From Bacteroidota bacterium (GTDB lineage: Bacteria; Bacteroidota; Bacteroidia; JACCXN01), in contig JACCXN010000020.1 in assembly GCA_013696965.1 (NCBI GenBank), forward strand, positions 62,001 through 126,000: a DNA stretch of 64,000 bases. The letters are read 5' to 3'. Numbering within the stretch: position 1 is the first letter of the stretch; each line of letters starts with the position of its first letter. Of this stretch, positions 46,979-54,445 are shown piece after piece. Under the pieces are notes generated by a model. The model did not search any database. It was not told the DNA's origin and saw only the letters and a program-made list of their open reading frames with translations. The position numbers were made by a program, and so were the translations under genes.

Positions 46979-47392
46979 ATGTATCCAGCAGAATTAGTAG
47001 CCCCAATGAAAACAGATTTAACATCAGCGGGTTTTGAAGAATTATTAACATCCCAAGCAGTAGACAATACATTAAACAGTAAATCCGGTACAGTATTAGT
47101 TGTTATAAACTCTGTTTGCGGATGCGCAGCAGGAAATGCACGTCCGGCAGTTAAAATGGCCGTGCAAAATAATAAGCGCCCTGATAAATTAACAACAGTA
47201 TTTGCAGGAGTAGACACAGAGGCTGTTGCTATGGCAAGAAAATTCATGTTGCCATACCCTCCCTCCTCCCCGGCAATTGCTCTATTTAAAGATGGGAAAC
47301 TGGTTCATTTTATTGAAAGGCACCATATCGAAGGAAAAGCAGCAACAATGATTGCTGATAACCTTAAAATGGCTTTTGATCAATATTGTTAA
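46979..47392 (+). CDS. Bacilliredoxin, BrxA/BrxB (YphP/YqiW) family
   Basis: A 137-residue thioredoxin-like protein. The CGC redox motif lies in VVINSVCGCAAGNARPAVKM, as in BrxA/BrxB, which remove bacillithiol from oxidised proteins in Firmicutes; many Bacteroidota also carry members. The N-terminus MYPAELVAPMKTDLTSAGF and the end FIERHHIEGKAATMIADNL are characteristic. Start placed at the ATG at 46979, since the residues before it in frame are not part of the family. Followed by what may be a split terminator. Confidence 0.92.
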   Translation: MYPAELVAPMKTDLTSAGFEELLTSQAVDNTLNSKSGTVLVVINSVCGCAAGNARPAVKMAVQNNKRPDKLTTVFAGVDTEAVAMARKFMLPYPPSSPAIALFKDGKLVHFIERHHIEGKAATMIADNLKMAFDQYC

Positions 47393-47402
47393 ACACAAAT
47401 CA

Positions 47403-47663
47403 GATTAAATAAAAAAAGCCGGCTTAATTATAAGAGTCCACTGAAAAAGTCTATTAAGAAATTGTTAACTAAAAAAGGAGTAGAAAGATAAGTTTTTCTA
47501 CTCCTTTTTTTTAGTTAAAGACTTCCACTAAAAAATTAAGCAAATAAAAAGCATTATAAAAAAAGCAATAGCTAAAGATTGCTTTAAACTTAATCGCTTT
47601 TTAAAAATTAATCAAAGAATGAGATGCTTTTTCAGCAAATCCGGCTTTTTTGTTTAATATTAA
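47403..47663. mobile_element. MITE-like segment, possibly inserted in a terminator
   Basis: AAAAAAGCCGG (around 47412-47422) and CCGGCTTTTTT (47641-47651) are perfect 11-nt inverse complements about 220 bp apart, with further similarity outside them. Inside them, CTGAAAAAG (47441-47449) and its complement CTTTTTCAG (about 47627-47635) face each other as short terminal inverted repeats. One reading is that the outer arms were a terminator stem of the bacilliredoxin gene and that an element of about 200 bp entered its loop. GAGTCCACTGAAAAAGTC at the left end resembles ends of some IS elements (recalled, not checked). No transposase frame. Confidence 0.4.
47465..47517. terminator. Strong hairpin inside the MITE-like segment
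   Basis: TTAACT-A6-GGAGTAGAAA pairs with TTTCTACTCC-T8-AGTTAA over about 22 bp with a 2-nt bulge. The T run inside the 3' arm could act as a terminator on either strand. Confidence 0.65.
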
Positions 47664-47954
47664 ATAGAACAGGCTTAAAAATAAAAACTTAAGGAGATAA
47701 AAATTTGTTATTTTATTTTTATTTCCATTCTCCTTGTTGCATGACTTTATGAATAGTTTAGGCTTTGTTTTCGAATTGCATTCAAATTTTATATCTTTAG
47801 TTAAAGAGTGAATTTAGCAAATATCATCTTTTGAAAAGAAAAAAAGTGCTGAAACATTATCACCCGTATCATCTTTTTAATTTTCAACACTAAATTACTA
47901 ATAAACAGCACATTAAAATTTTTGTCAATTTAAACAAGTAACTTTTTTATTAAA
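47518..47954. other. Intergenic stretch without a recognisable gene
   Basis: A/T-rich sequence between the hairpin and the SET-domain gene, including the right end of the MITE-like segment. Short frames are broken by stops. On the minus strand near 47545-47620 a short hydrophobic frame (RLSLKQSLAIAFFIMLFICL) exists but has no start or support. Confidence 0.5.
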
Positions 47955-47962
47955 TACATTTG
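47955..47962 (+). promoter_or_regulatory. Candidate -7 box for the SET-domain gene
   Basis: TACATTTG fits TAnnTTTG, 18 bp before the ATG at 47980. No TTTG at the expected -33 position. The mRNA leader would be very short. Confidence 0.4.
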
Positions 47963-47979
47963 AAACCTAAAATTTTAAT

Positions 47980-48579
47980 ATGATTCATCCACATACAGAA
48001 ATTAAATTTATTAATGACATAGTGGGCTACGGTGTTGTTGCAACGCAATTTATTCCTAAAGGAACAATAACCTGGGTAAAAGATAAATTAGATAGAACCT
48101 TTAGCCCTTCTGAGGTTGGTGAATTTGATGAAATTTACAAAGGCATCCTTGAAAAGTATTGTTATGTTGACAATAAAGGAAGCTATGTACTTTGTTGGGA
48201 TATTTCCCGCTTTGTAAATCACAGCTTTAACTCAAATTGCTTTTCAACAGCCTATGAATTTGAAATTGCTGTAAGGGATATTCATCCTGGGGAAGAGTTA
48301 ACAGATGATTATGGTTATTTGAATGTAAAAGAACCATTTGAATGTATTCAAGAACATGGTTCAGAACGTACTCATGTTTTACCTGATGACTTATTAAAGT
48401 ATCATCCAATATGGGATAAGAAAATAAAAGAAGGTTTTCAGTTTTTCAATGATGTTGAGCAGCCATTAATCAAATTACTTCCACAGGAGATTGTTGTTAA
48501 AGCTAAAAATATTGGCCACAAAAAGGAAGAATTGGAATCCATTCTTAATTGTTATTTTGACAGAAATAAGAAGCATTGA
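47980..48579 (+). CDS. SET-domain protein, putative lysine methyltransferase
   Basis: A 199-residue protein with a SET domain at about residues 5-120. VGYGVVATQFIPKGTITWVK is the opening strand pair, RFVNHSFNSNC is the SAM/pseudoknot motif (NHS), and GEELTDDYG holds the conserved Tyr of the active site. These signatures define SAM-dependent lysine methyltransferases. The cysteine-rich post-SET zinc site is not obvious (only PFECIQEHGSERTHV). The remaining 75 residues are helical. Targets of bacterial SET proteins are mostly unknown. It stands alone with large flanking gaps. Confidence 0.82.
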   Translation: MIHPHTEIKFINDIVGYGVVATQFIPKGTITWVKDKLDRTFSPSEVGEFDEIYKGILEKYCYVDNKGSYVLCWDISRFVNHSFNSNCFSTAYEFEIAVRDIHPGEELTDDYGYLNVKEPFECIQEHGSERTHVLPDDLLKYHPIWDKKIKEGFQFFNDVEQPLIKLLPQEIVVKAKNIGHKKEELESILNCYFDRNKKH

Positions 48580-48687
48580 TTAATCTTATTAATCAACAAA
48601 CAGCAAACAAATTTTATAACAACCAAAAACCATTTGAAATTATAGGGCAAAGCTGAGCTTTAACTTAAAATTCAAACTACTTATTTC

Positions 48688-48984
48688 TTAAATTGGTTTT
48701 TCAAGCACTTTTGGGACTTTAAAATAATCAGAATCTTTTTTGGGGGCATTTTTTAGCGCTTCTATCTGGGTTAATGAAATTATTGCTTCATCTTCACGCA
48801 TTACATTAAACTCATCCGTCATGTATATTAAGGGTTCTACATTTTCTGTATCCAGTTCATTTAGTTTTTCAACGAAAGTAAGAATGTTGTTTAAATCTTT
48901 GGTTATTTCATCCTTTGCTTGTTTATCAAATTCGAGCCTGGAAAGATGTGCCAGGTGATCAACCATTTTATCGTCTATTTTCAT
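48688..48984 (-). CDS. gatC: Asp/Glu-tRNA amidotransferase subunit C
   Basis: A 98-residue GatC, which stabilises GatA on GatB in the enzyme that converts mischarged Asp-tRNA-Asn or Glu-tRNA-Gln. The sequence IDDKMVDHLAHLSRLEFD, LNDILTFVEKL-type core (here LNNILTFVEKLNELDTENVE) and the MREDEA segment match the family. It follows plsC by 30 bp on the same strand. gatA and gatB are not in this window, which is usual for Bacteroidota. Confidence 0.93.
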   Translation of the reverse strand: MKIDDKMVDHLAHLSRLEFDKQAKDEITKDLNNILTFVEKLNELDTENVEPLIYMTDEFNVMREDEAIISLTQIEALKNAPKKDSDYFKVPKVLEKPI

Positions 48985-49014
48985 GTTGATTTCAAGTATA
49001 ATTTTAATTGGTTT

Positions 49015-49767
49015 TTATTTTTCTTTTTCAAGGAACTCTGCCATTTTATTGTCAAGTACAGTATAAACCTGCTCTTTAATTTGAGTCATATTCTTTTCAT
49101 TTACATCCTTGGTTGAAATGGCTTTATGAACATAAATTGTTGATGTTCCCGGGCCGCAAGGAGAACTCCAGAAGGAACCATTTCCAAAAATTTTCCAATT
49201 ACTTAAATAAGAAACAGGAACAAGGGGAACTTGTTTTTCAATTGCAAGTTTAAAAGGACCGTTTTTAAAGGGAGATAAACGGGGAGCAATTTTGGAAACT
49301 GTTCCCTCCGGGAAAATAATTATGCAATTTCCTTTATCAATCTTAATGCCCAATTGAAGGAATGAGCGATGTGAGGCTGCTTTGCTTTTACGGTCAACAA
49401 GAATATGCATTGTTTTGAAGAAGCCTTTAAAAATAGGTATTTTTCCAAGTTCCTGTTTTCCCATAAAAATAAAATAATCAGGGAAAACACTATAAGCAAG
49501 AATGATATCAAGGAAAGAAGTATGATTTGGACAAATTACATAAGGGGGAGATGGAAGTTCCTCTTCAAAGGTAATTTTTACATTAATTGCCGAACTAAAG
49601 GTTATATATTTAGCCCATACCTGGAAAATCCAGAATGCTCTAGGAAGCCTTTTGTCGTTTAAAAAACACCAATAAAAAAACGGATAAATAAGCAAGAGGG
49701 AGAAACAGAAATTTACAATAACATAAATTTTCCAACACACTTGAAATACTTTGGTAATCTTGTTCAA
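49015..49767 (-). CDS. plsC: 1-acyl-sn-glycerol-3-phosphate acyltransferase
   Basis: A 250-residue membrane-bound acyltransferase making phosphatidic acid from lysophosphatidic acid. The HxxxxD catalytic motif is present in CPNHTSFLDIIL, and the glycerol-phosphate site in IIFPEGTVSK. An N-terminal hydrophobic helix (IYVIVNFCFSLLLIYPFFYW) anchors it. The start must be the TTG at 49767: no ATG precedes the catalytic domain in frame, and the nearby ATG at 49784 is in another frame and hits a stop. Upstream of gatC, probably in one transcript. Confidence 0.9.
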   Translation of the reverse strand: MNKITKVFQVCWKIYVIVNFCFSLLLIYPFFYWCFLNDKRLPRAFWIFQVWAKYITFSSAINVKITFEEELPSPPYVICPNHTSFLDIILAYSVFPDYFIFMGKQELGKIPIFKGFFKTMHILVDRKSKAASHRSFLQLGIKIDKGNCIIIFPEGTVSKIAPRLSPFKNGPFKLAIEKQVPLVPVSYLSNWKIFGNGSFWSSPCGPGTSTIYVHKAISTKDVNEKNMTQIKEQVYTVLDNKMAEFLEKEK

Positions 49768-49799
49768 TTTTATTGTTTTTTCATTTTATTTTCTCTCTT

Positions 49800-49807
49800 C
49801 AAAATTA
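49800..49807 (-). promoter_or_regulatory. Candidate -7 box for plsC-gatC
   Basis: The minus strand reads TAATTTTG, about 33 bp before the TTG start at 49767. No -33 TTTG at proper spacing. Confidence 0.35.
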
Positions 49808-49922
49808 AGATAAAAACCTTAAATAGTGGAATCAATTAACAAGCAATTGAAAAAACTGCCTTTTAAGATTTAAATTTTCTAATTTTACTTTTATTTTTCA
49901 CTTTTAATTTACTTTTATTCAA

Positions 49923-50891
49923 ATGGCAAGAATATTAACTGGTGTTCAGAGCACAGGAGTACCTCACCTAGGAAATATTTTGGGGGCAATTATTCCTGCT
50001 ATCCGTTTATCTGAAAACCCTGAAAACGAATCTCTTTTTTTTATTGCCAATCTTCATTCTCTTACAACCCTTAAAGATCCCACTATTTTAAAACACAACA
50101 CCATGGCAACTGCAGCTGCCTGGCTTGCATTTGGTTTTAACACAGAAAAAAATATTTTTTACAGGCAATCTGATGTAACCGAAGTTTGTGAACTTACCTG
50201 GTATTTAAACTGTTTTACACCTTTTCCAATGTTAGCCAATGCGCATTCCTTTAAGGATAAATCAGAACGACTGGCAGATGTTAATGCTGGTTTGTTTACC
50301 TATCCGGTATTAATGGCTGCGGATATTATTATGTATGATGCGCAAGTGGTTCCTGTTGGAAAAGACCAACTTCAACATCTTGAAATGACGCGGGATATTG
50401 CAGGCAGTTTTAATCATCATTATGGAGATACATTTGTTTTACCTGAACCCCGTATCGATGAGCAAGTAATGACAGTACCTGGAATTGACGGGCAAAAAAT
50501 GAGTAAGTCTTATAATAATTACATCAATATTTTTCTTCCAGATAAAGAATTAAAAAAAGTAGTATTATCCATAGTTACGGATAGCACACCATTGGAGGCA
50601 CCAAAAAACCCAGATACTTGCAATGTATTTGCCCTGTATAAATTACTTGCCACTGAGGAGCAGATAACCCATATGAGAAACAAATACACAGCAGGAAATT
50701 ACGGTTATGGCCATGCAAAAAATGAATTATTTGAATTAATTGTTAAAAAATTCAAGCAGGAAAGGTTGCTTTTCGATTATTATATGAACGATCAAAAAGC
50801 CCTTGAGGAAAAACTACAAAAAGGCGCTGCAAAGGCAAGAATTATTGCAAGGCAAGTGCTTGAAAGGGTTAGAACGAAAATCGGGTATTAA
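49923..50891 (+). CDS. trpS: Tryptophanyl-tRNA synthetase
   Basis: A 322-residue class I synthetase. The HIGH-type motif is PHLGN in TGVQSTGVPHLGNILG, and KMSKS is MSKS in DGQKMSKSYNN. YPVLMAADIIMYDAQVVPVG and KDQLQHLEMTRDIA are the conserved Rossmann-core features of TrpRS. Normal length for the bacterial form. Start at the ATG at 49923, divergent from plsC. The gene for the gamma-carbonic anhydrase follows 71 bp later. Confidence 0.96.
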   Translation: MARILTGVQSTGVPHLGNILGAIIPAIRLSENPENESLFFIANLHSLTTLKDPTILKHNTMATAAAWLAFGFNTEKNIFYRQSDVTEVCELTWYLNCFTPFPMLANAHSFKDKSERLADVNAGLFTYPVLMAADIIMYDAQVVPVGKDQLQHLEMTRDIAGSFNHHYGDTFVLPEPRIDEQVMTVPGIDGQKMSKSYNNYINIFLPDKELKKVVLSIVTDSTPLEAPKNPDTCNVFALYKLLATEEQITHMRNKYTAGNYGYGHAKNELFELIVKKFKQERLLFDYYMNDQKALEEKLQKGAAKARIIARQVLERVRTKIGY

Positions 50892-50962
50892 AGATTTTCT
50901 AATTCATTAAAATAAGTCAAAACTTAAAAATCATTAAAATTTTACCTGTAACTGATAAAACA

Positions 50963-51475
50963 ATGGCCCTTATAAAAACTGTAAACGGAAAAGAACCCCA
51001 ATTTGGAGAAAATTGCTTTTTAACTGAAAATGCTACTGTTGTGGGCGATGTAATTATGGGGAATGACTGTAGTATTTGGTTCAATGCGGTGGTAAGGGGC
51101 GATGTAAACAGCATTCGCATTGGAAACAAAGTAAATATTCAAGATGGAGCTGTTATTCACTGCACTTATCAAAAAACCACTGTTAACATTGGTAATAATG
51201 TTTCAATAGGTCACAATGCAATTGTTCATGGATGTTTAATTGAGGACAATGTATTAGTTGGTATGGGAGCCATTGTAATGGATAATTGCGAAATTGGGTC
51301 CAATACAATTATTGCAGCGGGAGCAGTTGTACTGGAGGGAACAAAAGTTCCTGCAGGTTGTATTTTTGCTGGTGTTCCGGCAAAAAAAGTCAAGGATATA
51401 AAACAGGAATTAATTACAGGTGAAATTAACCGAATAGCAGATAATTACCTTAAATATTCCAGCTGGTTTAAATAA
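50963..51475 (+). CDS. Gamma-carbonic anhydrase family protein
   Basis: A 170-residue left-handed beta-helix protein with hexapeptide repeats (VVGDVIMGNDCSIWFNAVVR, IGNKVNIQDGAVIH). The metal histidines of the gamma-CA family lie in AVIHCTY and SIGHNAIVHGC, and RGDVNSIRIG carries the conserved Arg/Asp. Such proteins (YrdA/CaiE/PaaY types) form trimers; some are active anhydrases, others not. Cytosolic, with no signal. It ends 3 bp from the stop of the methyltransferase gene on the other strand. Confidence 0.92.
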   Translation: MALIKTVNGKEPQFGENCFLTENATVVGDVIMGNDCSIWFNAVVRGDVNSIRIGNKVNIQDGAVIHCTYQKTTVNIGNNVSIGHNAIVHGCLIEDNVLVGMGAIVMDNCEIGSNTIIAAGAVVLEGTKVPAGCIFAGVPAKKVKDIKQELITGEINRIADNYLKYSSWFK

Positions 51476-51478
51476 AAA

Positions 51479-52336
51479 CTAAGCGATTTCAATCCAATAG
51501 GAACCACCGTGTTTTTCAACATTTTTCATGTTTGGATGCTCCCAAACTGAGCTTAAAATTTTGCTTAATTCCTTATCTTCAGAAATAAAATAATTTGGTA
51601 AAATAGTTTTGTATTTACCGGGGTTAGCAAGGATGAAAGAAGCAAGGATATACTGTTCATTGTAAAACCTGTCACACATAAACTGGGGATAATCATAGGG
51701 AAGATAAATGTCATGAATATGTACAATTACTCCTTTTTTTAACCTGGGTAACAATTCTAAGAAACAAACGGTTACATCAGAATTTGGAAAACAACGGTGA
51801 GAATTATCAATAAAAAGCATATCGTTCTCATTAAGGCTATCCACAATAAAATCCAGATTACTGATGCTCTCAACGGGTTGCCGGATTACTTTATCTGCCA
51901 GATGATCAATATGTGCCCTTGGATAAGGATCAATTGAGGTTATTTTGGTGTTAAGCTGGTTATCCAGTATACTTTTTCTTGCAACTTTAGTTGAGTTTCC
52001 AGAACCTATTTCAATATATTGAGCTGGTTTTTTCCTGGCAATTAAACCATATAAACCAATAATATCAAGCCCGGGTAAAAAACCATTATTCCAGGCAGGT
52101 TTATTTTCATCCCTTTCCTTACTTGAATCATTAATTTTAAAAAAAACCTCTTTTAATCCACAAAAGAAATTTAAATTATTTTCATATTCCTGCCTGTTGG
52201 AATTAATACTGTCATAAAGAAGTTTGTGAGGAGCTTTTCCATGCCCATACCGTGGCTTGGAATCAACTTTATAATCAAGGTGTATGGATTGGAACCTGGA
52301 GGATAGAAAATGATAAGCTGCCTTTAATTTACTCAT
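51479..52336 (-). CDS. Class I SAM-dependent methyltransferase
   Basis: A 285-residue protein with a central Rossmann methyltransferase domain (about 100-240). Motif I is YIEIGSGNSTKVARKS, the next acidic strand is ITSIDPYPRAHIDHL, and motif IV is NDMLFIDNSHRCFPNSDV. A YLPYDYPQFMCDRFYNEQYI segment follows. The arrangement resembles the Methyltransf_24 group that acts on sugars or lipids, often in glycan loci. Substrate unknown; no membrane segment. It stands beside murI (67 bp) on the same strand. Confidence 0.85.
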   Translation of the reverse strand: MSKLKAAYHFLSSRFQSIHLDYKVDSKPRYGHGKAPHKLLYDSINSNRQEYENNLNFFCGLKEVFFKINDSSKERDENKPAWNNGFLPGLDIIGLYGLIARKKPAQYIEIGSGNSTKVARKSILDNQLNTKITSIDPYPRAHIDHLADKVIRQPVESISNLDFIVDSLNENDMLFIDNSHRCFPNSDVTVCFLELLPRLKKGVIVHIHDIYLPYDYPQFMCDRFYNEQYILASFILANPGKYKTILPNYFISEDKELSKILSSVWEHPNMKNVEKHGGSYWIEIA

Positions 52337-52403
52337 GCTTTATTATTTATTTTTCTTTGAAATTATATTTTTTAAAATACAATAAAAAGGATTGATGTTA
52401 GGA

Positions 52404-53216
52404 CTATTTCCAAATGGAAACTTCTTCCAGATGAATTTTATTTTTAAAGAAAAAACGAGTGCTTTGTTCAAATGAATCAGTAAAATCAGAAACATAAAAA
52501 TGATGGTTCAGGTTTTTTCCCTGATTAAGCATTTTTTTTTCTGCTAAATTTTTTTTTACATGCTGTGCTACAATTTCCGCTGAATCTAAAATATTTACAT
52601 TCTTTTTATAAAACTCTTCAATCTCTTGTTTTATTAAAGGATAATGTGTGCAAGCAAGAATAAGGGAATCGATATTTTTTAATTTAGCTTTACTCAGGTA
52701 GGAGTTAATTATGCTTTTGCTGATTTTATTATTGAACAGCCCCTCCTCGATCATTGGCGCAAGTAAAGGAGTTGCAAGGGAGGCCACTTTAATATTTTGA
52801 TTCACCTGATTTATTTTAGTGGCATAAACGTTTGATTTAATTGTTCCTTTGGTTCCAATTACACCAATTGAGCCAGCTCCGGAAGCAGTAACTTTTTCAA
52901 CTACCGGATCAATAACATTAAAAACAATGGCTTTATCTGCTACAAAATCCTTAACTGTTTCATAAGCCTGAGAGGAAGCAGTATTGCATGCAATTACTAT
53001 TGCCTTACAATTATTGTCAATTAGGAATTTAGCAATTCTTATGCTATAGTATTTAATAGAATCCGGGGATTTGTCACCATAAGGAAAGTGAGCAGTGTCG
53101 CCAAAATAAATAAGTTGTTCATTGGGTAGTATTTTATTTATGGCGTTTGCTACAGTAAGTCCCCCAATACCTGAATCGAATATTCCAATTGGTTGTTTTG
53201 AATTTGTTGTTCTCAA
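52404..53216 (-). CDS. murI: Glutamate racemase
   Basis: A 270-residue cofactor-independent racemase supplying D-glutamate for peptidoglycan. GIFDSGIGGLTVANAI opens the fold; the two catalytic cysteines lie in IACNTASS and LACTHYPLIK. Length is standard. It closes a minus-strand run that begins with uppS and bamA, but a terminator stands between ompH and murI, so murI may have its own or read-through transcription. Confidence 0.95.
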   Translation of the reverse strand: MRTTNSKQPIGIFDSGIGGLTVANAINKILPNEQLIYFGDTAHFPYGDKSPDSIKYYSIRIAKFLIDNNCKAIVIACNTASSQAYETVKDFVADKAIVFNVIDPVVEKVTASGAGSIGVIGTKGTIKSNVYATKINQVNQNIKVASLATPLLAPMIEEGLFNNKISKSIINSYLSKAKLKNIDSLILACTHYPLIKQEIEEFYKKNVNILDSAEIVAQHVKKNLAEKKMLNQGKNLNHHFYVSDFTDSFEQSTRFFFKNKIHLEEVSIWK

Positions 53217-53231
53217 GGCCTAAAAATGAAT

Positions 53232-53261
53232 AAAAAAAAATCCCGGAAGAAATTCCGGGAT
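53232..53261 (-). terminator. Rho-independent terminator after the second ompH gene
   Basis: Minus-strand stem ATCCCGGAA/TTCCGGGAT with a TTTC loop, followed by nine T. It should end transcription of the bamA-ompH-ompH run. Confidence 0.88.
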
Positions 53262-53278
53262 CAAAAATAAGAGCTTTT

Positions 53279-53785
53279 TTATTTAATGCCCATTTTCTTT
53301 TTCACCAGGGGCAAAATATCGTCTGATTCTGGAGAGTACAGTAACATTCCTGCTCCTGAGTCAAACACATAGGTGTACTTGTTTTCTTTTGCCACCTCAT
53401 TGATTGCAGCTTTAGCTTTTTCGATCATTGGCTGAAGAAGGTCGTTTTCCTTTTTCTGAAGATCTTCCTGTGCAGTTGTTTGAAAATCTTTAATTCTGCT
53501 TTCAAGATCAGTGATTTCTTTCACTTTTGTCTTTTTAATAGCATCGGATAACATAGCCTCTTTTGATTGGTAATCCTGTACTTTAGATTCCCATTCAGCA
53601 TTCATTGTCTTCAATTGGCTTTCAAGTTGCTTTGCATAGTCTTGAATGGAAGTTTCAGCTGTTTTTCTTTCAGGCATGGCCAATAATAATTCATTAGAAT
53701 CAACATGTCCAAATTTTTGGGCTATGGCCTCTAGTGAAAAAGCAGCAGTTGCTAGTACTATCGCCAGTGTTAAAATTTTTTTCAT
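53279..53785 (-). CDS. OmpH/Skp-family periplasmic chaperone (second copy)
   Basis: A 168-residue chaperone with a signal peptide ending LEAIAQ. The fold starts FGHVDSNELLLAMPERKTA and is followed by a long coiled coil (about 50-125) forming the Skp tentacle arms, ending with YTYVFDSGAGMLLYSPESDD. Skp holds unfolded outer-membrane proteins on their way to BamA. The second gene of a tandem ompH pair, 47 bp from its neighbour, and downstream of bamA. Paired copies are common in Bacteroidota. Confidence 0.92.
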   Translation of the reverse strand: MKKILTLAIVLATAAFSLEAIAQKFGHVDSNELLLAMPERKTAETSIQDYAKQLESQLKTMNAEWESKVQDYQSKEAMLSDAIKKTKVKEITDLESRIKDFQTTAQEDLQKKENDLLQPMIEKAKAAINEVAKENKYTYVFDSGAGMLLYSPESDDILPLVKKKMGIK

Positions 53786-53832
53786 TCTTTGTAAATGGTT
53801 TAAGGTTAATTTGAGGGTTAATTTATAAATTT

Positions 53833-54351
53833 TTATTTAACTGCATCCAGAATTTCATCACTTTTGTCAAATTTGGGATTCGTATATAACATAGTCAGAG
53901 ATCCAGCCTTATCAAATACTACCATTAATCTTTCCTTGGTTGCAAGTTCCTGAATTGCATTGTAAACTTTGTCCTGAACTGGTTTTACTAGTTCCTGTCG
54001 CTTTTTAAACAGGTCTCCGTCCACACCGAAACGTTGTTTTTGGAGTTCTTTGGCTTCCTTTTCTTTTGTGATGATTTCATTTTCACGCTTTTTTCTCATT
54101 TCTTCAGTCAAAAGGATTTGCTCTGCCTGATATGCTTTGTAAAGCTTATCAATTTCAGTGTATTTTGCTTCAATTTCTTTTTGCCATTGAACTGAGATCA
54201 TATCCAGTTGCTTTTGAGCGGAGTTATAATCGGGCAATTTGGCAAGAATGTATTCAGTATCCACAAAAGCGAATTTTTGTGCGAATGTAACAGTTGAACA
54301 GGCCACTAAAAAAGTGAGAACTAAAGCTGTTTTTTTTATTGAATTTTTCAT
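53833..54351 (-). CDS. OmpH/Skp-family periplasmic chaperone (first copy)
   Basis: A 172-residue Skp-like protein. Signal peptide ends STVTFAQ; then KFAFVDTEYILAKLPDYNSA, a long charged coiled coil (about 50-125: KEIEAKYTEIDKLYKAYQ), and LMVVFDKAGSLTMLYTNPKF. It is related to but clearly different from the downstream copy. Placed between bamA and the second ompH on the same strand. Confidence 0.92.
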   Translation of the reverse strand: MKNSIKKTALVLTFLVACSTVTFAQKFAFVDTEYILAKLPDYNSAQKQLDMISVQWQKEIEAKYTEIDKLYKAYQAEQILLTEEMRKKRENEIITKEKEAKELQKQRFGVDGDLFKKRQELVKPVQDKVYNAIQELATKERLMVVFDKAGSLTMLYTNPKFDKSDEILDAVK

Positions 54352-54445
54352 ATCCTTTGAACGTTTTTAATTAATGATAAATTATTGGATGGGTAAAAAA
54401 GTGCGTAAAAACATCCCATTTCTGGGGCGAAAATAAGCAAATTTT

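Noticed and set aside
46843-47247. 134-residue minus-strand frame opposite the bacilliredoxin gene
   Set aside because: Shadow of the coding strand, which has the CGC motif and family sequence.
53279-54351. Recent tandem duplication of ompH
   Set aside because: The two chaperones differ widely in sequence and paired copies are usual in the phylum.
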